64,000 bases of DNA from Alphaproteobacteria bacterium (GTDB taxonomy: Bacteria > Pseudomonadota > Alphaproteobacteria > JACAEB01): positions 434,001-498,000 of the forward strand of contig JACKLE010000001.1 in assembly GCA_024236075.1 (NCBI GenBank). Direction: 5' to 3'. Numbering within the stretch: the stretch's first letter is position 1; every line of letters starts with the position of its first letter. Shown here piece after piece: positions 57,384 through 64,000 of this stretch. The notes under the pieces were generated by a model that was not told the origin of the DNA, ran no database searches, and saw only the letters and a list, made by a program, of their open reading frames with translations. Made by a program: the position numbers and the translations under genes.

Positions 57384-57425
57384 GCGTAACTTTCGCCCGC
57401 ACGGGCCCTCACGCGAACGCCGGAC

Positions 57426-59024
57426 ATGCTGTATTTCGCCCCCTGGAAGATCACGCTCATCGCGCTCGTCTCGGCCATCGGCGTCTTGCTCGCCGCGCCG
57501 AACGTCCTGCCCGAGAGCGTGCGCGCGAGCCTTCCGGGATGGATGCCGGCGCGCACGCTCAATCTCGGCCTCGACCTCCAGGGCGGCTCGTACCTCCTGC
57601 TCGAGGTCGAGCTCGAGAAGGCCTATGACGAGCGCATCGAGGCGCTCGACTACACGATCCGGGACAAGTTCCGCGAGCTGAAGCTCCTGCACAAGCGCGA
57701 CCGCAAGAGCGGCACGATCACCATCCGCCTCAACGATCCCGACCGCGCCGACGAGGCGGACGCCGCGCTCTTCAAGCTCTCCCAGCCCGTGGCCGGCCGG
57801 TTCGGGGCGGGATCGCGCGACCTCGAGATCGCCCGCACGGCGCCCGGCGTCATCACCGTATCGCTGTCCGAGCCGGCCAAGGAGGCTATCGCCTCGACCG
57901 TGCTCGACCAGTCGCTCGAGATCGTGCGCCGGCGGATCGACGCGCTCGGGACGCGCGAGCCTTCGATCCAGCGGCAGGGCGAGACGCGCATCATCGTGCA
58001 GGTGCCCGGCCTCCAGGATCCCAAGCAGCTCAAGGACGTCCTCGGCAAGACGGCGAAGATGGATTTCCACCTCGTCGAGAACGACGCAGCTCAGGCCGAG
58101 GCGTTTCAGGGGCGCGTGCCGGCCGACAGCCTGCTCCTGCCGCAGGACAATCCCAACGAGCCGCAGCTCCTCGTCGAGCGGCGCACGCGCCTCTCCGGCG
58201 ACCGCCTCATCGACGCGCAGCCCGGCTTCGACAGCCGCACCAGCGAGCCCATCGTCACCTTCCAGTTCGACACGCAGGGCGCGCGCATCTTCGGCGATCT
58301 GTCCTCGCAGAATGTCGGGAAGCGCTTCGCCATCGTGCTCGACGGCGAGATCATTTCGGCGCCCACGATCCGCGAGGCAATTCTCGGCGGACGTGGCCAG
58401 ATTTCCGGGAACTTCACGGTCGAGAGCGCCAACGAGCTCGCCATCCTCCTGCGGTCGGGCGCGCTGCCGGCGCCCATGAAGGTGGTCGAGCAGCGCACCG
58501 TCGGCGCCGAGCTCGGCAAGGACTCGGTCCATGCGGGCGAGGTCGCGGCCGTCATCGGCCTAGCCGCTGTCGTCGTCTTCATGGTCCTGACCTACGGGAT
58601 CTTCGGCATCTTCGCGGACCTCGCGCTCGCGGTGAACATCGCGCTCATCGTCGGCGCGCTCTCGCTCCTCCAGGCGACGCTGACTCTGCCCGGCATAGCG
58701 GGCATCGTGCTGACGATCGGCATGGCGGTCGACGCGAACGTCCTGATCTTCGAGCGCATCCGCGAGGAGCTGTCGGCCGGCAAGTCGCCTGTCAACGCCA
58801 TCGACGCGGGCTATCGGCGCGCCATGGCGACGATCGTCGACGCGAACATCACGACGCTCATCGCCGCGGTCATCCTCTTCTATCTCGGTTCGGGGCCGGT
58901 GCGCGGCTTCGCCGTGACGCTCGGTATCGGCATCGTCACCTCGGTCTTCACGGCCGTCACGCTGTGCCGCCTCTTCGTCGCCCTGTGGCTCCGCGGCCGG
59001 CGTCTCCAGACCGTTCCCATTTGA
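57426..59024 (+). CDS. secD: Protein translocase subunit SecD
   Basis: 532 aa. RND-type membrane protein using proton flow to pull exported proteins out. Seen: first TM, GLDLQGGSYLLLEVELEKAY (D1 family motif), P1 periplasmic domain with GTREPSIQRQGETRIIVQVP, and the C-terminal six-helix half with AAVIGLAAVVVFMVLTYGIF, LTIGMAVDANVLIFERIREE and the family motif near FYLGSGPVRGFAVTLGIGIV. 42 nt after yajC. Confidence 0.96.
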   Translation: MLYFAPWKITLIALVSAIGVLLAAPNVLPESVRASLPGWMPARTLNLGLDLQGGSYLLLEVELEKAYDERIEALDYTIRDKFRELKLLHKRDRKSGTITIRLNDPDRADEADAALFKLSQPVAGRFGAGSRDLEIARTAPGVITVSLSEPAKEAIASTVLDQSLEIVRRRIDALGTREPSIQRQGETRIIVQVPGLQDPKQLKDVLGKTAKMDFHLVENDAAQAEAFQGRVPADSLLLPQDNPNEPQLLVERRTRLSGDRLIDAQPGFDSRTSEPIVTFQFDTQGARIFGDLSSQNVGKRFAIVLDGEIISAPTIREAILGGRGQISGNFTVESANELAILLRSGALPAPMKVVEQRTVGAELGKDSVHAGEVAAVIGLAAVVVFMVLTYGIFGIFADLALAVNIALIVGALSLLQATLTLPGIAGIVLTIGMAVDANVLIFERIREELSAGKSPVNAIDAGYRRAMATIVDANITTLIAAVILFYLGSGPVRGFAVTLGIGIVTSVFTAVTLCRLFVALWLRGRRLQTVPI

Positions 59025-59049
59025 CCGGCGTACCGAAGGGCCCGATGCC

Positions 59050-60012
59050 GTGCTGAAGCCGCTGCGCCTCATTCCCGACAAGACGAAGATCGGATTCATC
59101 CGGCTGCGTCACTTCGCCTACGGCCTGTCCGGGCTCGGCAACCTCGCGGCCGCCATCGTCTTTCTCACGGTCGGCCTCAATTTCGGCATCGACTTCCGCG
59201 GCGGCACGCTCATTCAGATCGCGACGCCGCAGGCGGCCGACCTCGCGCAGATCCGCGGGGTCGTCAGCAGCCTCGGGCTCGGCGACGTCGCGGTGCAGGG
59301 CTTCGGCAAGCCCAACGAGGTCCTGATCCGCATCGAGACCCAGAAGGCGACCGCCGAGCTCGACGAGGAAAAGGCTCAGCAGGCCGCGCTCGCCAAGGCC
59401 GAAGGCGCGCTCAAGGCCGCGATCCCGGAGGTCGAGATCCTGCGCGAGGAGGTGGTGGGCCCCAAGGTCTCGGGCGAGCTCGTCCAGGCCGGCATCCTCG
59501 CGGTCGTGATCTCGATGATCGCGATGTTCGCCTATATCTGGTTTCGCTTCGAGTGGCAGTTCTCTGTGGGTGCCGTCGTCGCGCTCGTGCACGACGTCTT
59601 CCTCACCATCGGGGTCTTCTCGGTCCTGCAGCTCGAGTTCAACCTGCAGATCATCGCCGCGCTTCTCACCATCGTCGGCTACTCGATGAACGACACGGTG
59701 GTGGTCTTCGACCGCGTGCGCGAGAATCTGCGCAAGTACAAGAAGATGCCGCTCGAGGAACTCATCGATCTCTCGGTCAACGACACGCTCTCGCGCACGA
59801 TCATGACCTCGGGCACGACGCTCATTGCCCTCGTCGCGCTCTACGCCTTCGGCGGCGAGGTCATTCGCGGCTTCACCTTCGCGATGATCTGGGGCATATG
59901 CGTCGGGACCTATTCCTCGATCTATGTCGCCTCGCCGATCCTGCTCGTGCTCGACGTGAAGCGCGATTGGAGCTCGGGCGACACCAAGTCCGCGGGCGTC
60001 CGGCTGCAGTAG
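59050..60012 (+). CDS. secF: Protein translocase subunit SecF
   Basis: 320 aa. Partner of SecD. GTG start at 59050; an ATG five bases earlier is out of frame. Seen: FGIDFRGGTLIQI (first periplasmic motif), then VVGPKVSGELVQAGILAVVI, LTIVGYSMNDTVVVFDRVRE and LSRTIMTSGTTLIALVALYA, the conserved transmembrane segments. 25 nt after secD. Confidence 0.95.
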   Translation: MLKPLRLIPDKTKIGFIRLRHFAYGLSGLGNLAAAIVFLTVGLNFGIDFRGGTLIQIATPQAADLAQIRGVVSSLGLGDVAVQGFGKPNEVLIRIETQKATAELDEEKAQQAALAKAEGALKAAIPEVEILREEVVGPKVSGELVQAGILAVVISMIAMFAYIWFRFEWQFSVGAVVALVHDVFLTIGVFSVLQLEFNLQIIAALLTIVGYSMNDTVVVFDRVRENLRKYKKMPLEELIDLSVNDTLSRTIMTSGTTLIALVALYAFGGEVIRGFTFAMIWGICVGTYSSIYVASPILLVLDVKRDWSSGDTKSAGVRLQ

Positions 60013-60040
60013 CCGGCGCGCGGGAAAGGGGAGGAGCCCG

Positions 60041-60421
60041 GTGTCGTTCGCGCCCTCGACCTATCCGGGACGCCGCCTGCCGATCGACGCCTATGGCGAC
60101 GGCGGCTTTCGCGTCGGCGGCGTCTTCCACGAGGGGGCGCTCCTCCTGCTCCCGTCGGGCGCGACGCGCTGGGCGGTGTCGGGCAATGACGGGCTTGCCG
60201 CCGCTCCGCTGGAGGCGCTTCTCGCCGAGGCGGCGGGGATCGAGCTTCTGATCGTGGGCACGGGCGTCGAGACGCGGCCGCTGCCGGCGGAGATGGCGCG
60301 CGCGCTCGAGGCGGGCGGTCTGCGCTTCGAGGCGATGTCGACGGGTGCGGCGGCGCGCACGTTCAACGTGCTGCTGTCCGAGGACCGCCGCGTCGCAGCG
60401 GCGCTCCTCGCCGTCGATTGA
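60041..60421 (+). CDS. Mth938-like (DUF498/NDUFAF3-type) protein
   Basis: 126 aa with GTG start at 60041 behind GGGGAGGAG. Mth938-like fold: GFRVGGVFHEGALLLLPSGA, IELLIVGTGVETRPLPAEMA, EAMSTGAAARTFNVLLSEDR. The same family includes the human complex I assembly factor NDUFAF3; in alphaproteobacteria it commonly follows secDF. Starts 28 nt after secF and is probably co-transcribed. Confidence 0.85.
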   Translation: MSFAPSTYPGRRLPIDAYGDGGFRVGGVFHEGALLLLPSGATRWAVSGNDGLAAAPLEALLAEAAGIELLIVGTGVETRPLPAEMARALEAGGLRFEAMSTGAAARTFNVLLSEDRRVAAALLAVD

Positions 60422-60429
60422 GACCTTCC

Positions 60430-61134
60430 CTATCCGGCGGCGAGCGCCCGGCGGCGGCGGCGCGCGGCATGGCCGAGAAGCGCGAAGGCCGCAATCATGA
60501 GCGTCCAGGTCGCGGGCTCGGGAACGACCGAGGCAACGCGCAGGCCCGCGAATTCGAGCGTGCCGAGGAGCTTTCCGCCCTTGCGCACGTCGAACGTGCC
60601 GATGCCTGGACCGAGCGCATTCCAGAGCGCCGCGTCCGGCAGGCCGGTGTCGGCGAGCGTGCCGAAGGTGTCGTCGCCGAAGATGAACTCGCCAGCGACC
60701 GCGTAGTGCGTGCGCCCGATGTCGAAACGGTAGGGATCGCCGGCCTTGACGAGTATTTCGTCCGCGTAGCTGCGCTTCCTGGCCGCGCCGCCGACCGTGA
60801 CCTCGACGTAGTTCGCCTTGTCGAGCCCGAAGTCGAGCGTGCGCCCGCCGACGCGGATCGCGAGCTCGTCGAAGGGATGATCCGCGAAGGAGGAGGGATT
60901 GGACCTCGTCGGTCCCTTGCTCTTCAAGGGCGCGAGGGCGTCGTCGATCTTCAGGATCGCGCTGAAGCGCCGCAGGCTCGTGTCGAAGAGGCCGGCGAGC
61001 GAGTCTTCCTTTTTGCTCAGATAGCTGACGGTCCCGTCGATGCGATAGGTGAGCGTCGTCGCGGCGGCCGGTGCGGCGGCGAAGACGAGCGATGCGAGGG
61101 CGAGGCCCGTCGCAGCGGCGAGGGGAAGTCTCAT
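60430..61134 (-). CDS. PEP-CTERM sorting-domain secreted protein
   Basis: 234 aa. Signal peptide (MRLPLAAATGLALASLVFAA, cleavage near AAAATT), a beta-rich secreted body without named domain (LTYRIDGTVSYLSKKEDSLA, AILKIDDALAPLKS, GTFDVRKGGKLLGTLEFAG) and a C-terminal sorting tail: VPEPATWTLMIAAFALLGHA followed by Arg-rich RRRRR. PEP-CTERM tails are processed by exosortase EpsH-type enzymes, none of which is encoded here. Target location is the cell surface. Function unknown. Confidence 0.8.
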   Translation of the reverse strand: MRLPLAAATGLALASLVFAAAPAAATTLTYRIDGTVSYLSKKEDSLAGLFDTSLRRFSAILKIDDALAPLKSKGPTRSNPSSFADHPFDELAIRVGGRTLDFGLDKANYVEVTVGGAARKRSYADEILVKAGDPYRFDIGRTHYAVAGEFIFGDDTFGTLADTGLPDAALWNALGPGIGTFDVRKGGKLLGTLEFAGLRVASVVPEPATWTLMIAAFALLGHAARRRRRALAAG

Positions 61135-61317
61135 TTCGGCTCTCCTGCCCGCGTGCCGCGTCTGGCGATGCGCCGTCTCGGGACGAAATGTTCCGATTTG
61201 ACCGGCGAGGCGCGGTGCGGCCGCGTTCGATCCCATTTCAGGCAAGCTTTATGCCGTCTATGGTTGCAAGAAACCGTTAACGACGCCGAATGGGCGGAAT
61301 ATGTGCCGAAACGAGAA

Positions 61318-61338
61318 GGGGCCCCGAAACGGGGCCCC
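61318..61338 (-). terminator. Probable terminator of the superoxide dismutase gene
   Basis: A perfect 9-bp G/C stem around a 3-nt loop (TTT on the minus strand), 38 nt after the sod stop codon and followed on the minus strand by TTCTCGTTTC. Confidence 0.5.
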
Positions 61339-61376
61339 CGGACGACGTCCGCGAAAGGTTCGGCCGTGAAAAGCCG

Positions 61377-61979
61377 TCAGTGCGCGGCCTTCAGGTTCTT
61401 GCTGGCGAAGTCCCAGTTGACGAGCTTGTCGAGGAAGGTCGCGATGTAGTCGGGCCGGCGGTTCTGGAAGTCGAGATAGTAGGCGTGCTCCCAGACGTCC
61501 ATTGTGAGGAGCGCCGTCTGGCCATGGGCCATCGGCAGATCGGCATTCGGCGTCTTGGTGACCGCGAGCTTGCCCTTGTCGAGGACGAGCCAGGCCCAGC
61601 CCGAGCCGAACTGCGTCGCGCCGGCGTTCTTGAACTCCTCGACGAACTTCTCGGTCGAGCCGAAATCGGCCTTGATCTTGTCCGCGATGTCGCCCTTGGG
61701 CGCGCCGCCGCCGCCGGGCTTCATGGAGTTCCAGTAGAAGGTGTGGTTCCACACCTGGGCCGCGTTGTTGAAGACGCCCGCCTTGGAGCTGTCCTTGGCG
61801 CTCTCCAGGATCACGTCCTCGAGAGACTTCTTGGCGAGCGGCGAGCCGTCGAGAAGCTTGTTGAGATTGGTGACATAGGCCTGGTGGTGCTTGCCATAAT
61901 GGAAGTCGAGCGTGTTCGACGAGATGTGCGGCGCCAGCGCGTCGCGCGCGTAGGGGAGCGCCGGGAGTTCGAATGCCAT
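61377..61979 (-). CDS. sodB: Superoxide dismutase, Fe/Mn type
   Basis: 200 aa. Metal ligands visible: His in LDFHYGKHHQAYVTNLNKL (about 27), His in AAQVWNHTFYWNSMKPGGGG (about 73-92), and Asp/His in MDVWEHAYYLDFQNRRPDY (about 159-177). The AQVWNHTFYW and GGGGAP segments are typical Fe-SOD. Dismutates superoxide in the cytoplasm. ATG 61979 with AAGGAGAG upstream; the usual ~200-aa length. Confidence 0.95.
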   Translation of the reverse strand: MAFELPALPYARDALAPHISSNTLDFHYGKHHQAYVTNLNKLLDGSPLAKKSLEDVILESAKDSSKAGVFNNAAQVWNHTFYWNSMKPGGGGAPKGDIADKIKADFGSTEKFVEEFKNAGATQFGSGWAWLVLDKGKLAVTKTPNADLPMAHGQTALLTMDVWEHAYYLDFQNRRPDYIATFLDKLVNWDFASKNLKAAH

Positions 61980-62137
61980 GGGGGTCTCTCCTTGAAAGAG
62001 CGAAGAGCTGGAAGCCTCGTTCGCGGAATGAGCCGTCGCGGGGAGGGGGAGCCTAGCAGGGACGGGGCCCTCGGGCGAGCCTCCCTTGGGTGCGAAACGC
62101 GTCCGGCCTTCCGACGTTCCATGGGGCGCGAGCGGCC

Positions 62138-62983
62138 ATGGAGCTGAGCTTCGCGCAGGCCGAGTGCGCGCGGGCCGTGCGGGCCGGCGATGCCGACCGC
62201 TATTTCGCGGCGCTCTTCGCGCGCGAGCCGGCGCGGGCCCGCCTCATGGCGCTCTACGCCTTCAATCTGGAGCTTGCCCGCGTCGTCGAGACCGTGCGTG
62301 AGCCGATGATCGCCGAGATCCGCCTCGCCTGGTGGCGCGAGGCGCTGCCGGCGATCGTCGGCGGCGCGCCGCCCGCCCACGCGGTCGCGACGGCGCTCGG
62401 CGATGCGCTCGCCGGAAGCGGCGTCGGCGCCGAGGCGTTCGAGCCCCTCGTCGCCGCGCGGACGGCGCAGGCCTATGGCGGGCCGGTGGAAGACCTTGCC
62501 GCGCTGGAGGCTCATGTCGACGCGACGGCCGGGCTCGTCGCCCGCCTCGCTTTGCGCCTCGCCTCGGGCGGCCCCGGCGAGGAGGCGCTGCGGGCCGCAT
62601 CGCTCGGCGCCCGGGCCTGGGGCCTCGTCGGAACGCTCCGCATGCTGCCGTTCGATGCCGCGCGCGGGCGCGTTCTTCTTCCCCGCGCCCTGCTTGCCCG
62701 CGAAGGCATCAACGAGGAGGACATTCTCGCCGGCCGCATGTCGCCCGGCCTCGCGCGCGTCGCCGCCGCCATCTCGGACCGCGCGGCCGAATCGCTGCGC
62801 GACGCTCGCGGCCTCGCGCGCGCATTGCCGCGAGAGGGCCTTCCGGCGCTCCTCTATGTTCCGCTCGCGGCGGACTATGCGCGCCGTCTGGCGAGGCTCG
62901 ACCTCTTCCGCGAGCCCGCCGAGATCGCGCTTTTTCGCCGCCAGCTCCGCCTTCTCGCCCACGCGGCGCGGGGAGGGATCTGA
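62138..62983 (+). CDS. Squalene/phytoene synthase-fold protein, NDUFAF6-like (complex I assembly)
   Basis: 281 aa. It has the trans-isoprenyl synthase fold, but the aspartate-rich catalytic motifs are missing: the place of the first DxxxD reads LARVVETVREPMIAEIRLAW, as in NDUFAF6-like proteins. With LMALYAFNLELARV and AWWREALPAIV it matches the NDUFAF6 subgroup rather than carotenoid or hopanoid synthases, and no crt or hpn genes are nearby. ATG 62138 (MELSFAQAE). Convergent with rnhA (6 nt between stops). Confidence 0.8.
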   Translation: MELSFAQAECARAVRAGDADRYFAALFAREPARARLMALYAFNLELARVVETVREPMIAEIRLAWWREALPAIVGGAPPAHAVATALGDALAGSGVGAEAFEPLVAARTAQAYGGPVEDLAALEAHVDATAGLVARLALRLASGGPGEEALRAASLGARAWGLVGTLRMLPFDAARGRVLLPRALLAREGINEEDILAGRMSPGLARVAAAISDRAAESLRDARGLARALPREGLPALLYVPLAADYARRLARLDLFREPAEIALFRRQLRLLAHAARGGI

Positions 62984-62989
62984 GCCGCC

Positions 62990-63442
62990 TCAGCGCGCGG
63001 CGAGCTCCGCGATCGCGGCGCGGGCGAGCGCGTCGGCGCGCTCGTTCTCGGGATGGCCGGCATGGCCCTTGACCCAATGCCATCGCACCTCGTGGCGTGC
63101 CGCCGCAGCGTCGAGGCGCCTCCAGAGATCCTCGTTCTTCACCGGCTTCCGGTCGGCCGTGCGGAAGCCGTTCGCCTTCCAGCGCGGCAGCCACTGCACG
63201 ACGCCGTCGCGCACGTAGCGCGAGTCCGTGGTGAGGTCGATGCAGCAGGGGCGCTTCAGGGCTTCGAGCGCTGCGATCGCGGCCATCAGCTCCATGCGGT
63301 TGTTGGTGGTTGCGGGCTCGCCGCCGGAAAGCTCCTTCTCGTGCGTGCCGGAGCGCAGCACCGCGCCCCAGCCGCCGGGGCCCGGATTGCCCGAGCACGC
63401 GCCGTCGGTGAAGATCTCGACATGCGACGGACCTGCCGCCAT
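62990..63442 (-). CDS. rnhA: Ribonuclease HI
   Basis: 150 aa. Catalytic DEDD residues seen: Asp in VEIFTDGACSGNPGPGGWGA (about 8-27), Glu in NNRMELMAAIAALEAL, Asp in DLTTDSRYVRDGVVQW and the late Asp in NERADALARAAIAEL, with HWVKGHAGHPENE between. Removes RNA from RNA-DNA hybrids. ATG 63442 overlaps the TGA of thrB, so the genes are translationally coupled, a common alphaproteobacterial order. Confidence 0.96.
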   Translation of the reverse strand: MAAGPSHVEIFTDGACSGNPGPGGWGAVLRSGTHEKELSGGEPATTNNRMELMAAIAALEALKRPCCIDLTTDSRYVRDGVVQWLPRWKANGFRTADRKPVKNEDLWRRLDAAAARHEVRWHWVKGHAGHPENERADALARAAIAELAAR

Positions 63443-64000
63443 CAGCCGAGCCCCAGCGCGGCGGGTCCGCCGGCCGCGCGGTGGAAGCGGAGCTTGCCGA
63501 CATATTCGAGCGGGTCCTTGGGCGTCACGAAGGCGCTCGCATCGTGATGCAGCCAGTCGTGGAGGCGCGTGAGCAGGAAGCGCAGCGCCGCGCCGCGCGC
63601 GAGGATCGGCATGGCCGCGCGCTCGTCCGCGGAGAGCCGGCGCACGCCCTCATAGCCCGCGAAGAAGGCGCGCGCCTTGGTCACGTTGAACATACCGTCG
63701 GGCTCGAAGCACCAGGCGTTGAGCGCGACCGCGAGGTCGTAGGCGAGAAAATCCGTGCACGCAAAATAGAAGTCGATGAACCCCGAAAGGGCGCTGCCGA
63801 TGAAGAAGACGTTGTCCGGAAAGAGATCGGCGTGGACGATTCCGCCGGGTAGTCCCGGCGGCCAGTCGCGCTCCAGCGCGTCGAGCTCGCCCTGAACGAG
63901 CTCGGCGATGCCCGCCTTCACCTCGTTCGCGCGCGGCGCGGAGGGCGCGAAGAGGGCGCGCCAGGATTTCTGGCCCAGCGTATTCTCGCGGGACATCGGG
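63442..64000 (-). CDS. thrB: Homoserine kinase ThrB, APH-fold type (5' end outside window)
   Basis: About 186 codons from the C-terminal part. Phosphotransferase (APH) fold with the catalytic loop GGIVHADLFPDNVFFIGSAL and the DFG-like GFIDFYFACTDFLAYDLAVA, then NVTKARAFFAGYEG and LRFLLTRLHDWL. This matches the alphaproteobacterial homoserine kinase (ThrB2-like) of threonine synthesis rather than the GHMP-type ThrB. The beginning lies beyond the right edge. Stop overlaps rnhA start. Confidence 0.88.
   Translation of the reverse strand, partial: PMSRENTLGQKSWRALFAPSAPRANEVKAGIAELVQGELDALERDWPPGLPGGIVHADLFPDNVFFIGSALSGFIDFYFACTDFLAYDLAVALNAWCFEPDGMFNVTKARAFFAGYEGVRRLSADERAAMPILARGAALRFLLTRLHDWLHHDASAFVTPKDPLEYVGKLRFHRAAGGPAALGLG

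Noticed and set aside
62138..62983. Phytoene or squalene synthase of a carotenoid/hopanoid pathway
   Set aside because: The aspartate-rich catalytic motifs are absent and no pathway genes are nearby; NDUFAF6-like is the better fit.

Overview
The window is chromosomal DNA of a G+C-rich alphaproteobacterium. The evidence is an unbroken series of alphaproteobacterial housekeeping blocks (kdsD-lptC-lptA-lptB-rpoN-hpf-ptsN, a DUF1150/Hsp20 pair, yajC-secD-secF-Mth938-like, NDUFA9-like and NDUFAF6-like complex I accessory genes), three tRNA genes with encoded CCA, and strong third-position G/C bias that leaves very long spurious open frames antisense to real genes. The exact order is not resolved; Hyphomicrobiales or a neighbouring order is plausible. 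No CRISPR array, prophage, rRNA, transposase or replication origin was seen.

Layout. 1-5500 (minus): a tightly overlapping operon reading KamA-type lysine 2,3-aminomutase, two D-Ala-D-Ala-ligase-like ATP-grasp proteins, and a GNAT/HDAC-like/GNAT fusion cut by the window edge. This is the best candidate for a poorly described pathway (beta-lysine conjugation and acetylation/deacetylation). 5501-5981 holds its probable promoter and a strong plus-strand terminator with no gene before it. 5982-18300: assorted single genes (sterol-desaturase-like enzyme, haloalkane-dehalogenase-like hydrolase, sirtuin, outer-membrane barrel, acetyltransferase, a MITE-like element, ssb, DnaJ-like chaperone, Sel1 protein, glycine-zipper lipoprotein, pdxH, CDF metal transporter, acyl-CoA synthetase, DUF1499). 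18398-20280: MBL hydrolase coupled to an ATP-grasp-like protein. 20482-20747: tRNA-Pro and tRNA-Gln.

21463-27179: a complete TtpC/TonB2-type energy-transduction operon (DUF3450, TtpC-like, ExbB, two ExbD, TonB, TPR), ending in a UUCG hairpin. 27330-30652: TPR protein, dicarboxylate-type symporter, queG. 30653-31716 is a distinctly A+T-rich island with two unknown proteins and a hairpin beside a perfect Shine-Dalgarno, probably acquired. 31717-41325: GST, gltB, several small genes, gltD (the two glutamate synthase genes are separated by five others). 41820-44743: divergent UppP, NDUFA9-like protein, tRNA-Leu, RNase D.

44996-51167: LPS block (Kdo precursor KdsD and the Lpt transport parts LptC, LptA, LptB) running into sigma-54, the ribosome hibernation factor and PtsN. 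51183-53531: DUF1150, Hsp20 with an RpoH-like promoter, two unknown genes. 53692-56916: HAMP protein without output domain, NlpD-like LysM/LytM protein, DUF815 ATPase. 57096-60421: YajC-SecD-SecF export accessory genes and a Mth938-like protein. 60430-64000: PEP-CTERM protein, superoxide dismutase, NDUFAF6-like protein, rnhA, and thrB cut by the right edge.
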